Shown piece by piece: positions 1-14,436 of a stretch of DNA of 64,000 bases. The first letter of the stretch is position 1. Each line of letters begins with the position of its first letter. Under the pieces are notes generated by a model. The model did no database searches. It was not told where the DNA came from and worked only from the letters and a program-made list of their open reading frames with translations. The DNA is taken from assembly GCA_023014335.1 (NCBI GenBank), contig JAECYW010000007.1, positions 186,001 through 250,000 on the forward strand, read 5' to 3'. Origin of the DNA: Galerina marginata (taxonomy: Eukaryota; Basidiomycota; Agaricomycetes; Agaricales; Galerinaceae). The position numbers and the translations under genes are program-made.

Positions 1-2
1 CC

Positions 3-3000
3 ACGCGCCCTTCTGCCCAGCCCTCAGAGAACTGGGTCCTGCGTTTCAGTGCCCTCAAACGCCTCTATCGCCTCATGACACAGTATTTTGCCAATGTCCT
101 GCAGAAGCCGACCAGCAGTCTCGACGTTCCAGACTTGCAGGCCATAGCCAAGGACCACAACCTCTCCGCTACTCTCACTATGTGTCGCTTGACGATCGTA
201 ATCGGCGTGCAGTGCGAGAAGAATAAGGAATTCATTGACAAGATACAGGGCTTGAGTGAGACGGATCAGCACCATTTGATGAAGGCTATTGAGCAGGTTG
301 GTGCTTCCGTCACTGAACAGAACGTTGGCACTTACCGGGCTTTCTTTCAGGTCATGGCGAAGATCGCAGTTACGCCGGCAGCTCAAGACCTGATTGAAGC
401 CAACATGACAGAGTTCGTCGTTTTCGCCCATGTTGCATATTACAATAAGCCGAGCGTGCCCCTCGCACGTGTTGTAGAGATGATCACTACTATAGGATCC
501 AATCCGAGCGAAGCCAAATATTTTCAGAGAAAGAAACTCTTGAGAAAGTGTATCAGGCGCTGCTGGAAGAACACCGCGCGTTACAAACCGCTCATGACGA
601 CGTGCTCTCCGAAAAAGAGGAATCACAAGCTCAATTGAGGCAAGTACGGCGTGAGGTCGATACACGCCGAAATGAAAAAGCGGACGTGATGATGCGTACT
701 GAGATGGACCGGCTGCGAGCGGAGCTGTGAGTCCTACTTTGTTTCCCTGTGCGAGTGGAAGGAATTGAATTGACTCACGAGGAGAATGTCAGACAGAAGA
801 GCGAAGACAATCTTGCTATGGCAGAGTCAGAACTGGACAAACATACCACTCTCATTACAGACCTAACACGGAAGGTGGACGAGTTGCAAGTCAAAGCAGA
901 TGAAGCCGAAAAACTAAAAGACAAAGTTGATGAGTGCGTAACAAATGCTTTTTTTTAAGGGTCGTTGATGTGGAAATAAATACAGGTATCGTCATGCCGC
1001 AGACAAGCTTCAAAAAACGGAGAATGTGATGGAGAAATACAAAAAGAAACTGCAAGAGGGTGCTGATCTACGGCAACACGTAAAGGTAAGGTCTAGTTCA
1101 GTACTGGAAGCAACATTTTAAGACGAAAGTCATCACAGGCACTAGAAAAGCAGAATGCTGATCTCGTAGATAAAAATGCATCTCTGGAGGAAGAGTACCG
1201 CAAAGTCGCTGCGTTCAAACCCCTCATGGAGTCCTACAAGACCCAAATTCTGGACCTCGAAACTAAGAATTCTGCCCGCAGTAAGGAAATTGATAGTGTA
1301 ACCTTTGAGTTGGAGCAGTGCCGGACGAAACTCAAAATTACGCTGGCCGAACGGTCGAAGGATGCCGAGGCATTAGAGCTCTACCAAGAGCGCGTACGCG
1401 AGCTCGAATTGTCGTCGACCTCCCGGGCTAGAGGGAGCCTCGGAACTGGATTAAAGTCTCCAAGTATCGACCAAGGCGAACCGACTTCCCTCTCTTCCGA
1501 AATAAACGGTGAAAGCGAGCCTCACTCTGCTGCCGATACAGACGGTGACGATCCTGGGGCGCAAGGTCTAGGCGGCGAGCTCGATGATGCAATCACCGGG
1601 ACAACCATGACGGACCTGAAACTGCAAATTCGAAGGCTCCAGCGCGAGTTGGAGGCGGTCAGGAAGAACGAAGCTGACGCGAGCAAGGTTCTCGTTCTCG
1701 AGAACCTGCTGGACGACGCGAACAGGATGAAGGGGCGCTATGAGACCGATTACCTTACGGCGCATCGAGAAAAGTTGATACTCCAGCGTGATTTAGAGGA
1801 GATTCGCAGTGGAAAGTCGATGGGAGATGGGTGGGTAGTGGACTCCCTCTTTGTTGGTTGCTAATATCGAGACCACAGGGCCGAGGCTGCCATCGCACTC
1901 CGACAACGACTCAATGAGACGGTTGACTTGTACGAAGCTCTCCGAAAGGAGCACGCTGAACTTGAGGTCAATTTTGACACTGTTAATCGTGAACTTACGA
2001 TTGCCAAGTCAGACTGTATGGAATTTCTATATTCTTGGTGGTCCTTACGCACATATACTGACGACTCAACACAGTAACTCTTGTTAATAAAGATCAACTT
2101 GACATCCTCGCAAGTCTGAGAGAATCTGTCAATGAAGACAAACTTGGGCTTGAAGCGGACGTGGAGCGACTGACGAAAAACAGCAAGGAACTGAGTGAAA
2201 AGAGCCGGATGCAACTAGAGCAAATCAACATGCTTCTCTTAGAAAAAGTCAATTTACAAAGTGAGGGTATCGGCCATAGAGAAAAGATGCTTCAGCGCGA
2301 ACGTGACTTCGGGTAAGCTTGTCAATACCATTTTTTCATCACTAATCTCCCTGTATATAGTGATCTGCGGGCGACATTGGCGGGTAAGGACCTACCAGAG
2401 GACATCAAGCAAAGATTGCTGGCTATGCACGAAGAGAACATCAATCTCAAGGAGTCATTGAAGACTGCATCGGATAAGCTGTCGAAAGCGAAACAGGTAA
2501 GTCGTCAGTTATGTGCTGTGGCATTACGAAGTTAACTTTTGCTGTGATATACACAGTTTATTAAATCTCAAGACAAACTGTTCAAAGAACAGCACGCCAC
2601 GAACGTTGCAACGGCATCTGTGAGTTTATGGGACTCTTCTTGATGTTTCCCCGTTCAATTTTTTTGATTTATGTAGCAAGGAACCTTTGAGGAAGCCGAG
2701 GCTAGTTTCCGTTCGCAGATTAAAGTTTTGGAGGAAGATATTGCTCGACAAAAAGTTGGTTGTCTCGAAGTTTGAAATTTCGCTATTGAGCTAATGGATT
2801 TTACTTTCATAGCGGCTGATGCAGGAGTCAACAAGGAGGTATCGCCGTGAACAAGAGCTCATGCTGAGCGCTCTACACACCATCGGGATGAAGACGGCAC
2901 GTCAACACTTACGGAATCCACCACGTATAGAGAAGACAAGTTTCCTGGGTCTAGAAAGAAATAGAGTACGCTGAACAAATGCTTCTATCTAAAACACATA

Positions 3001-3063
3001 TTGACTCTGACTCTTTCCCCTCAGAATCCTTATGCGGTACAAAGCAACATAGGCGGTCGCTGA
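3..3063 (+). CDS. hok1: Hook-family dynein/endosome adaptor (5' end missing)
   Basis: Hook proteins link early endosomes to dynein/dynactin and kinesin-3 in fungal hyphae. The reading frame is open from base 3, so the true start lies outside the window. The first exon encodes the end of the N-terminal Hook (calponin-like) domain, including a leucine-rich LSATLTMCRLTIV helix and the LSETDQHHLMKAIEQ segment. After several short introns a long coiled coil follows. The family hallmark YRHAADKLQKTENVMEKYKK is at about 987-1046, and the heptad-rich part runs to about 2900. The tail contains TRRYRREQELMLSALHTIGMK and ends in a short basic peptide. At least nine introns are inferred from frame changes with GT/AG borders, and a few junctions (e.g. 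near 460-527) are approximate. Family assignment is firm; the symbol follows the Ustilago naming. Confidence 0.87.
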
Positions 3064-3445
3064 TTCCAAACATTCATCGTTTTTATTTTCGTTTCCCTTT
3101 TAAGAGTCGTGACTTGGATACATAGCACTTTAATGACAACTACCCTCGGAAAAGAACATGCTGACTGACACATGAATTTTCTTATACCCTACAGCATATA
3201 CTAGCCAGCACCACTGCCCTTGTGATCATTTGCAACTATCACTCATTCCTATATTTTCGTTGTGTCATGATGGAATTAGATTTGTTACCCGTCCCTATAA
3301 TTATTTGAGTTTTACTGGGAGCATTTTAATAAATTCGGTCCCGCTCAATTGAGAATACCATTTTTGGAAACATCTCCTTCGTTTGGTCAGAGGCGAGAAA
3401 TCGGCCAAGGGACGATACAAAACGCGGTATCAAAATCTAGACAAT
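3064..3445. other. Intergenic 3' region between convergent genes
   Basis: This AT-rich gap separates the Hook stop codon from the stop of the convergent synthetase gene. It has A/T-rich stretches such as TTTTAATAAATT near 3325 that suit 3' ends. I see no coding segment, RNA gene or repeat in it. Confidence 0.6.
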
Positions 3446-5051
3446 CTATAGAAGCATTCTACCAGCCCACCTAGGCATAGGTATACATTCTCTAATATTC
3501 TCAACGCCGGACACCCAGCTTACAAGCCTTTCAAATCCCATTCCAAATCCGGCATGTGGCGCACCACCGTACTTCCTTAGGTCCAAATACCATTCACTGC
3601 CCGAGGTATTTCCCATCTTCTGCCGCAGGATATCCACCCGCTCTTCTCGCACGCTGCCGCCAACAAGTTCGCCGACGTGTGGCACGAGCAGGTCAAAGCA
3701 TGCTACAGTCCTCTCGTCAATATTAGCACGCATGTAGAACGGCTTCTGCGAAGCCGGGTAGTCAGTTACAAAAACGGGCCCGCCAACCAGACTCTCCGCC
3801 AACCACCGCTCATGTTCACTCTGCAAAGGGTGCCCCCACTTTGGTGGGTGTTGAAATGGCACAGAGGCGTGAACCTTTTCCAGCTCTCTGACCGCGTCCG
3901 TGTAGGTCATGCGTGCCCACAAATTTCCTGATCTAAATGCAGCCAAAAGTAAACTTCGCTTGGTTGTATCGCCATCCTTCCAGAGCGTCTCCACATCCTC
4001 TGTCTCCAATACTTGACTCGCAGTCTCCTTCAGCAACCCTTCGGTCAAGTCGCACATACCTTGCACGCCGTGACCGTTAGGGAGCACCCATTCCGCTTCC
4101 AACATCCAAAACTCGGCAAGATGTTTCCCAGTCAAAGATTTTTCTGCACGAAAACAAGGTGAGAGCGTGTAAACGCGTGATAGCGCTGTAGCAAGCGCTT
4201 CCAGATGCAGTTGGTGGGAAACAGTAAGGAAAGCTGGCCGAGAAAAGAATTCGGATGGGGGTATTGGTGTGCATTGTGTTGCAGCAGCAGCTGGGTGCTG
4301 GGTTTCCACTTGTGCCAGGCGGAAAGCTTCCCCTGCTCCTTCTGCGTCGTTTCCTGTGATGATAGGCGTATTGCAGTAGCAGAACCCCTGCGTCTGAAAA
4401 CCAGTAAAGGAACGTTGTGGGGTTCAGAATGGATAGCATTACCTCAAACCATGAATCCATCTGACGCCTTAAAACGTCCCGCAGCCGTAGCATAGCTGCT
4501 ATCCGAGAGGTTCGAGCGCGGAGGTGCGCATGTTCGCGTAAATACTCCGTCGTGAGGTCCTTTTTCTGGATGGGATATGTCTGTAAAATAAGCCTTAGAA
4601 AATCGGGGCGGGGGGGAACCACAAGTAGGTGCATGCCTCTGGAGGGCAATCTCCTAGTAACACGATTTCCCCCTCGTTCTGGTCTACGAGGAGCTCGTGG
4701 GATTGACCGGCACCTTGGGACGACACCAAACGTCCCGTGAGGCGCACTGCCGCACCATTGGTCAATCTAATACGCGTCAATCATTTTCGTTACTCTCATG
4801 AAATACATGGCAAACCTTCGCAGTAACTCGTCGTCCTTGCCCTTGACTAGCACGGCCTGCAAGCCTTGCGCGGAGGAACCGTCAGTAATAACTGCGAACG
4901 AGACATTTTTCTGCTTTCGAATGGATTTAATCCAGCCGGAAACGGTGGTACTTTGTTTAGGGGGATAGGCCAATAGTTGTCGAATGGTAGGCGGAAGAGA
5001 GAACCTGGAGGTAGACACGGAAGCGGTAGAAGCGAGCCGTCGAAAGATCAT
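3446..5051 (-). CDS. Asparaginyl-tRNA synthetase, probably mitochondrial
   Basis: Class II aminoacyl-tRNA synthetase that charges tRNA-Asn. The N-terminal exon carries an OB-fold anticodon-binding segment ([19 protein letters not shown]), followed after a 49-nt intron by [17 protein letters not shown]. The catalytic part has the motif 2 region (SPCFRAEKS), then [18 protein letters not shown] and the motif 3 block [19 protein letters not shown] near the C-terminus, typical of AsnRS. The chosen start gives [16 protein letters not shown], rich in Arg and Ser with no acidic residues, as in mitochondrial presequences. An in-frame ATG at 5114 would add 21 residues, so a longer or dual-targeted form is possible. 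The gene is head-to-head with the RNA cyclase gene. Introns lie near 4733-4780 and 4400-4600; their exact borders in the middle are uncertain. Confidence 0.88.
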
Positions 5052-5116
5052 GGAATGTTTGAAAAAGTTTGGAATCAGTTGCCGAGCTGAACGCTGCTCA
5101 TCACGCTTCACCATGA

Positions 5117-6531
<1,415 letters not shown>

Positions 6532-6675
6532 GGTCCTTACATGTAGACGCAGAAAAGTGTACTCGTAGACGAAGAGTCTCAATAATCGTATTACAAGGTC
6601 ATTAGCATGCGGTAAAACAATTCCTTAGCTGTACTACTAATAAATACACGTATGAAATACCTCTACTCCAGATAA

Positions 6676-8110
6676 TCATCGGTTCCAGGACAGTAATGAC
6701 ATATCCCCCAGCCGTCTGAAGTTCTTATAAGCAGACAATTTTGAACAGAGATCCCAGAAACATACCTTGGCTTGATGAGATGACGGGCGGTACCCAGAAT
6801 GGCAAGCAGCACGAACACAGCAGCAGCAGCGACGTATGCCCATCCCAAGAATGGATTCTTCCCACCAATCCACGAAACCGTCGAGACGACGATGGATTTG
6901 GTGCCTTTGTAGGGCTGAACTGGGAAATCTTATTGATAATCATCAGGCCAATGAGTCAAAGAAGATCGATAAAACTCACTGAGTCCAATGATGATTTGGT
7001 ACCTCCCTTTCAGCATGACATCATTGTCATTTCTCCCATAAAGCTTTGTAAAGGTAGGTAAACCAGCAGTTCGCATCCAATTCTGGAAATGCTCGTTAGA
7101 ACGAAAGTCAGGAGGCGGGTTGGCCTCTGTGTAATTGTTGGGATATTGCGCTGCCCAATTAGGTGGCGGAACGATGTCTGACAAGCTGGAGTAACCACCA
7201 GGCCCAAGGGGAGTCGTTGCATATTTCTTGGCCTCTCCTGGCCACGCTATGCCTTGCGAAGAAAAGTTATAAAGCGGAGATTGGGATGAAGCTGGCGGAT
7301 TAAGCAAAACGGGTGAAGTATAGGTATCTGCAAAATAAATTCAACAAGGCGAAGCAATTATTGGGAGAGGATTCAAACCATTGAACAACGAGTTTGCAAT
7401 AAGACCACATGGATAGATTGCCTTCCCATCAATGGTAGCAAGAGGTTTACAGTCACTGTTTTCGAGATCCTTAGGACTGACAAATTTCCCCTTCAACTGG
7501 TTGGAGTTGAGACTCTTGACATAACGCCGATGATTTTGGAAGAAGTTAGTGAGTTTATAGTAGAAAAGGACAGAGGGTGTGAGGTCTGCAGGGATGTCGA
7601 ACTGCAAGATGCATTGCTTCTTATCCGATAGGTTTGTTACCGTGTCGTTCTTTGTATTGTCCAGGAAAGCATAAGTGGGCGCATTGATTGAAGCACTTTT
7701 CTCGTCGGAAGCACGAAGGCGATAGGAATATTTGTTCGAAGGAACGTTAACGAAGTTGAAAGAGCCATTTGATTGTGCTGGCGTCAAGTTTTCACAGTCG
7801 GTGTAGTCGATGGTGATCTCCGTTACGAGGGATGAGCCCCAAATGAGCAGGCCTCCGATGGGCGCAAAAATTATGCCAATGATGAAGAGAGTGGGTAGGA
7901 CGGTCTTAGGAGTGAGAATGGGCTGCCATGCCTTGAGTCTTTGCTGTTTGAAAGCGGTATCTGCGGGTGGGATGGTGAATATAGTAGGCGACTAAGCATT
8001 GATGGAGAAGACATACTTGCAGGACGTTTCCAGCCGCCCTTTTCCTTCTTGTTCTCGGAAGAGTCACCAGAGTCCGATTCAGTCTTTTTCTTTCGATTGA
8101 AGAGAACCAT
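6676..8110 (-). CDS. CDC50/Lem3-family P4-ATPase flippase subunit
   Basis: Beta subunit of phospholipid flippases, needed for ER exit and activity of P4-ATPases. The N-terminal cytosolic tail is Lys/Ser-rich (MVLFNRKKKTESDSGDSS). It is followed by the family's conserved TAFKQQRLKAWQPILTPKTV block and the first transmembrane helix (VLPTLFIIGIIFAPIGGLLI). The lumenal ectodomain contains several N-x-S/T sites, paired cysteines (e.g. the NSDCKP and IYPCGLIANSLFN blocks) and the signature NWMRTAGLPTFTKLYGR. A second transmembrane helix (AYVAAAAVFVLLAIL) precedes the cytosolic KPR...LGDMSLLSWNR end. Exons are separated by short introns near 7300-7380 and 6900-6985 and by one just before the last exon. 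Only 84 bp separates its start from the divergent MCM-binding protein gene. Confidence 0.92.
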
Positions 8111-8194
8111 TGGTCGTTGCGGAGAGAAATGCACAGCCAGAGCCCGCCGCACTCTGGACAAGCCATCATCCCGTATCACGTAAGCCGTCTTACC
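8111..8194. promoter_or_regulatory. Shared divergent promoter, CDC50 / MCM-binding protein
   Basis: Only 84 bp lie between two divergent start codons, so both core promoters and both 5' leaders must fit or overlap here or extend into the coding regions. No TATA box is evident. Confidence 0.55.
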
Positions 8195-10211
8195 ATGACT
8201 CTCTTCTCCGATGCACTGCAATATCCCTCCAAGGCTCTTTCAGATTTATATTGGCAAAACAGGCCCAAGGGCATAGATAGTTTTCCAAGTACCGTCACCG
8301 CACATTTTAGCGCGATCTTCAAGGCTCAAGATGCCTTTGAACAGGTCTGCGGGTTTAGATTGGTTCCAGTCGCGTAATTCACCTCTTAGATTTAGGTACC
8401 AGTCCTCGACCTACAACACCCACCGGAATCCTTTTCAGACAGGTCGATGGTAGTTTTCAATGCGATGATACAGGATACCTCCCTGTCTCCGGAATTATAT
8501 GTCGCCACAAGGAAAAACAAGGAATGTGGTGGCTGGGGCTTATCAGACGACATTCCGTCAGATTATGATGTTCGCCATGAAGACCTGAGAGAGTGCAGCA
8601 CTTTCTGGGCTGTATCTATACCAGGCTTATCGCCTTGGTGCGGTGGAGCGCAGTCTGGTTCCCCTCATCAGTCTACCCAACCTCACAAATACCCTATCAC
8701 CCATGCTTCTCATATTGGTGTTCAGTTAAAGGTCAAAACTTTTTCATGTTAGCTTCTTCCTACGATCTCATGGTTTTATGGATTTAGATTTATGACGAAA
8801 AGGTGGCTCAGCCTTTGCGGACAACGGATATCCTGTCTTTTGTTGGAATATTGACCTCCGAGCCGTAAGTGGTGCATCATGGTCGTGCTTTCACTCCTCT
8901 TATCGATCCGTAGTCTTCATGCTAGCATCGATCTTCCCAGCCCCGTGAACGTTCCTACCATTCATGTATTCTTCACTGTTCCTGTCCCAAGCACGATCAT
9001 TCCCAGGTCGTTTCCCGACCCGTCCATTCTCCTAACAGTCGAGACCATTCGCAAAGAGCTCATACAATGGGTTGCGAATGAGGGCTTAGCCGGAGACTGC
9101 CTATTAGCGGAATGGGTCTTTTTATGCGCACTTGCGAGAACGTAAGGTGTCGCCCAAGTTTTGTTTGATTTTTTTGATCTTAGCGTTGTCTCCTATACAG
9201 CCGGTCACGACACCCCCCCGTCCTCCCTCTTTCATTAACCATATCCCGCTTTCCTTCACCTCCAAATAATACGGGTCCGACACCAGCATTGTACCACGTT
9301 CTATCACATATATTCCCACTCGTCACGACTCTGCCACTTGCATTGGATACCATAAACAACATCTCTTTTTATCCCGAGTCAAAGGACGAAGACTTGCATA
9401 GTGGTTTTCTCCAACACCCCAAAGGGTCAATTCTACTTCTGACCGAAGGCGCCGTGACTGAAGGAGGAATCTTCAGCAAAGGTCGATAATCTTCTCCAAG
9501 TCCAAATCTTGTTTATCTCACAATGCCACCACTGCGCAGGAGTTACAAATATCCGTTCCGCTCAACAAATGATGAAAGACCAAACCCTGGAATATGCCTT
9601 CCCTTTTAGCAATTTCCAGTTCGAAACAGATGTCAATTTTTTGATCACAACCGAGGGTCGGCAAAGCACGTTCTTCAAGGTAAACATAAATTAGAACGTC
9701 ATTGCCACCGTCCTTTCTCAAACTCTCTTTCGGAGACGGATATCAATGTCCCACTCCGACCTGTGGCTTCAAGCAATGTAGCGCAGAGCCTCTATAAATC
9801 AGTGGACGCCATTAATCTCCCATCGTCCGAGAAGTTGCTCTTATTTCGACGGGCTGGTAGGTGGATCGAAGACAGGTAACGTCGTTGTTAGTCCAGAGCT
9901 AGGAAAGGTGATGCCTTCACTTGACTTAATTGACCCGGTTTATTGAACGTCTATTCAGCACGTGGAAGAGGACTTTGTTCGTGAAAGATCTGACAGCAAA
10001 AGTAGACCGAGTGAAACTGGACCGACCTTTACTCCAGACGACCTCATTCAGAGAATGCTGGTTGCAAGGTATTATTTTCGGTGTTCGCTCTTCAAAGTAG
10101 CAATGAACACCAGGTTTTTGTGTCAGATTGCATGCGTTGTCCTTGCACCAGGCAGAGGTGAAGATTGACAACTGGGAAAGTGCTAAGGAGTTGGAAAGGG
10201 AGACAAACTAA
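8195..10211 (+). CDS. mcb1: Mini-chromosome maintenance complex-binding protein homologue
   Basis: MCM-binding proteins associate with MCM2-7 subunits and affect MCM assembly and unloading. The N-terminal exon (MTLFSDALQYPSKALSDLYW) leads into an OB-like region with VVFNAMIQDTSLSPELY, the family's conserved RxMVQDM-type motif. The middle has IRKELIQWVANEGLAGDCLL followed by AEWVFLCALARTQSR, matching the AAA-like segment. The C-terminal part has QQMMKDQTLEYAFPFSNFQF and FETDVNFLITTEGRQS, again typical. The last exon, after an intron at about 10069-10123, ends in LHALSLHQAEVKIDNWESAK and stops at 10209-10211. At least seven introns are inferred, and borders between 9140 and 9230 and around 9490-9530 are approximate. 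The assignment rests on several conserved blocks in the right order. Confidence 0.86.
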
Positions 10212-10365
10212 AAGCTTGGTTGTATATATGCAACTAAGGAGAAAATAATGCTATTTACACAATGATATGTGGTCAATGGATTATGGAAGAGTGAATAGTA
10301 TACATAATAATGATATGTACATGAAATAAGCAATATGTTACAAGCATGGCAGAGGCAAATTCCGA

Positions 10366-13300
10366 TCAAGAAGGGAGAGCGGGTTTGAATTTTGGCCTCG
10401 ACTTTTGAGCTATAGTAGGCGTAGATACTGTCGAGGTTGAGTTGACAGACGGTCGGTAGTCGTACTTTGAGTGGAGAGATGCAGCGCTGATGGGTTCGAC
10501 AACAGATTTAGCCCTATAATAATAAAGAGAAAAAGGGTGTTAGAATCTTTCGAAAATTCTAAAAGGTCAACGCGCCAAACCTTGTTGAGACCGTTTTGTG
10601 ATGGATGCACAACTCAAGTAATGGTTGTCCGTATTTATTCCACATATCAGTGACATGTTCGATCCCTTCTGGATCATCAATATCAAGAATATTGGACAAC
10701 TCTGTCTTGAATGACTGATAGTCTAGAATAGATTGTGTATGGTCAGACCAGATGGCATTTTAGAATATGGCACAAAACACACCAGAAGGGCAAACAGCAC
10801 TAAGATATTGCAAGACGGTGTCATCGAAAATATCAGCTTCCACCACATTCTCCTTCGCTGTGATCTGCAGAATATACAGTAAGGATGGGGAGCCCCTCCG
10901 GAGAAACAAAAACATGCCTCATTTCGAAGAGCGAGCATCCTTTTGTACAGAACTTCGACCGAGTCATCTGCAGGTTGAGGACAAGAAGAGGTGGTTAGCA
11001 AAGGATCTTTTGGGTTCGATCTCACAGCCACAGTTGGTGCAACATCTCGCGACGGGCCCGCAGTTGGATAATTGGAAGAGAAATCTTCTGGGTCATCCCA
11101 ATCGTACATGTCGTCAGGGACTTCAATGGGATCGTCCTCAAGTACAGCCTTTTGTTTTCCTTTTCGAGATCGAGGAGGAGCGCTGATAGATTCGCCGGCG
11201 GCAGCCCTTTTGCGCTGCTTGGGTTCTCGTCCTGGTTTCGGGTGCCAGTCAAGAATTAACTCTTGTTGACAATCCAGAAAACTCTTCGCTTTTGGTCCCA
11301 TCTAAGAACATTTTAGTCACCTGTACAAAGTTCAAAACAACCAACATACTTGAAGGTAATCATTGTGGAATCCACTGCGGTTTATGACAGAAATATTCTC
11401 GAACACTTCCAAAAGCATGAGTCGATTTAACATGAGTTCAACCAGCTCCTTTGGTAACTTGCTGCATAACCCGTGTTGGGGCAGCATATGATACTGCCTT
11501 GACCTGATGTCGGCAGTATTTGCACCAGCCAAAATTGCTCTGAGCTGGGGCAATGTGATCTTGTCTCCTCTCTCAGTGACTAGAACTTGAACAAGTTTGA
11601 GGGTATCATGAGCGTAGGTGGTAACATTTTCTGAGACTGTCTCCCGCCCGTCTTCGCAGGTGTCACATCCCCGGCCGCACTGTGCTTTCGTGAACTTCTC
11701 ATCGAAGTGCTGCAATATTTGCACACGCCTGCATTCCGAAGTGTTCTCGCAGAATTGATAGACTTCACGGACAGCATTTTCTTGCCTTTGGATACTCTCC
11801 GGTGTTGCGCCTTCTGTTTTCTTAATTTGGTGGATTAATTTCGAGAGGTCAGATGCCGAAAAGACTGAATGTTTCTGTCAGACGGAAAGACATGATTCTT
11901 CTGGCACACTTACACATAAGACAATCAGCGGGTTTGCCGTCACGGCCTGCACGACCCGTTTCTTGATAGTAACTATCCCAAATGATCAAAATCACGTTGA
12001 TACCACTGAAGAGGGCAATAAACTCTTACCCTGACAAAGATTTTGGCATGTCACGGTGAATGACGAATCGAACTATCGGCAGGTCAGTCTAAGGCTTCAA
12101 CATATATTGGAGAATCATACCATCAGCCTTGTCTATCCCCATTCCAAAGGCAATCTTCAAATTTTGTTTAGTTAAAGCACATATTCTCAAATAAAATACA
12201 AACTGTTGCCACAATTATTGACGTGGTACCGCTCTGCCAATCGCGAACAGTCTGGTCTTTTTCTTGTGTAAGCATGCCTGCATGGAAGTGGGCTGCACTA
12301 AGTCCCTTGTCTCGCAAATTTTGAGCAACAGTTTCGCATGTTTGCCTCGAGTTGCAATATATAACACCTCCTTCTCCATGGTGCCTTGATTCGATGAATG
12401 AAATGATGTCGTTGATTCCGTTCGACTTCTTCCTCTGAACAGTGTACTTCAAGTTCGTACGGTTGAAGGACTGAGTGAAAAATGCATGATCCTTTAATTT
12501 TAATTGCGTGATTATGTCGGCCACCGTTCGTTTGTTGGCTGTGGCAGTCAGTGCCATAATGGGTACAGAGGGATATTTGTCACGCAAGGTCCCAAGGGCG
12601 GTATACTGTGTTTCAAAAAAAAAAAGGAAGGAAAATTGAATGTTGATTGGGAAGCAAAGAAAGGTGATAGAGAGCTTACTGCATCACGGAAGTCTTGTCC
12701 CCATGTCGAGATACAATGCGCTTCATCAACAATAAATCTGGCCAGCTGGCCGTCTCGGTGAAGAATTGACATGATTTCGTTGACTTTAGGGCTGTCCCGC
12801 AATTTTTCGGGCGTGACATACCACAGTTTTGGCTTGCGATCACTTTTGACTAGCCTTTGCCAGTCCTCACCTGCAGTCTCTGAATTAGAAAGAAGGGCAT
12901 CAATCTGCTTGTTGACAAGGCTATCAACCTGATCTTTCATCAAGGCAAGAAGTGGGGAGACAACAACCGAGACACCCTTTGTTTTGCCACTCATGCAAAT
13001 TGCAGGGAGTTGAAAACAAAGGCTTTTGCCACCACCCGTGGGCATGAGGACAAATACATCACTGCCCTCCAAAGCAGCTGTTATTGCTTCAAGTTGATTT
13101 GTGCGAAATGTTGTTAGCTTGAACACTTTGTGCAGGTTGTGCATTATTTCACCATAATAAGGGCTGGATACAAGACCTGACTGTGATATTGCGTTGGGGG
13201 TTGGGGATGATGAACTGGAGGTGCTTGAATTGCTGAGATCCTGCATAGAGACATCATCCATGCCCTCCCAGTACCCATCATCACTGGCAAGGTCATCATT

Positions 13301-14307
13301 GGTGACTTTGGTGGTTGGATGCATTTGGAGTGGTGGTTGAGGTTTATTCAGTGTTGGTTCATGAACTGAGGGTATAGGTGGGATTGCTGTCCCCAGATAT
13401 TGGAAAGATGGAGTGGGGTGCTGGAATGTTGGAGGGCCATTGGGCCAACCTTCAAGCCGTTTTTTAGCAGCCTCAATAGCCTGTAGCCGATTGCGAACTA
13501 ACTCTCTATTCAATAGATAGATAGGTGTAAGATAGCATTTGTATTTGAGAGTAATTTACCCACCTGATTTCTTCCAAGAGTACTATGTCCTTTTCTGTCT
13601 CCTTCCTACTGTGGTAGGCCAGGCATTCATCTGCAAAAAAATCACGGAGACCAAGCCCATAGATCTGATATTGTTTCAAGACTTCTAAAGGCTTCTGGGA
13701 AAGTAGTCAGGCAAGTAAGACCTGGCAGCCAATTTACTCACAGAGTCTAGATCAGAATCCACTCTTCCACAGGTAGGTAGATGGATCTGAGTTACAACAT
13801 GGTTGGTTTTCGATGAAGTGTGCAGGACATTTTCTTTTTCTTCCGAACCAACAACTTTTTGCCGCTTTACAGGGTGCAGGGGAGGATCGTCGAGGATAGA
13901 AAGGCCCGAGGAATCTCTTTTGAGGGCCCCTGGTGTTGATGGAGATGAGTCACTTGAAACATAGACAACCTCGGGTCTCAGTAGAGCTGGAGGAGTGTCC
14001 TGGCCCTTTAAAGTCTGAAAACCTGGCGTGGAAAATGCTGTTAAGACCGTCCGACGTGCTACAGGAATGAATGATTATCACTACTACAAATATTGTCCAA
14101 TGGAAAGACCTGCCTGATTCATGTTTAACGGGGGGTGGAATAGACGGTTTAAATTTCGTTTTCTATGAAAAGAGGTCAAGGAAGGGAGAAGCAATTACTA
14201 ACTATGCAATATACCTTGACACCAGCAGATGTAGGCAGTGGGGCAGAAATCGCCGCAGATTCAGATGTGTTCGCCCTCGGGGTAAAGGCTTTCGAGACGT
14301 TTACCAT
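10366..14307 (-). CDS. RecQ-family ATP-dependent 3'-5' DNA helicase (Sgs1/BLM type)
   Basis: A DNA-unwinding enzyme of recombination and replication-fork repair. A Ser/Pro-rich N-terminal region is spread over several exons. The helicase core follows: FRTNQLEAI, Walker A MPTGGGKSLCFQLP, DEAHCISTWGQDF (motif II plus aromatic-rich loop), ALTATANK, FNRTNLKY, GVIYCNSRQTCE and, after introns, the QETGRAGRDGKPADC region. Then come a cysteine zinc site (CRRVQILQHFDEKF, CGRGCDTC) and an RQC winged helix (LPQLRAILAG...LMLLEVFENIS). A basic linker precedes an HRDC-like segment (LYKRMLALRNEI...DIFDDTVLQYL). The start at 14307 is the first ATG in the 5' exon, but a further upstream exon cannot be excluded. 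The gene is head-to-head with nuf2. Confidence 0.9.
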
Positions 14308-14430
14308 AGCCAACAAGAGGAAAGAGGCCCTGCCCGGTGAGGTGGGTAGGGATTTTGGCCTCAAACCTCTTCGCGTATGCTGGTGAAAGACTGAAACGGT
14401 GTGGTAACCGTGACCATCGCGCTGTGACAG

Positions 14431-14436
14431 ACGCGT
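14431..14436. promoter_or_regulatory. ACGCGT (MCB-like) element between recQ and nuf2
   Basis: The palindromic hexamer ACGCGT sits in the 264-bp divergent promoter of two cell-cycle-linked genes. In yeasts this MluI cell-cycle box is bound by MBF and drives G1/S expression. The site is visible; its use here is inferred and a chance match is possible. Confidence 0.4.
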
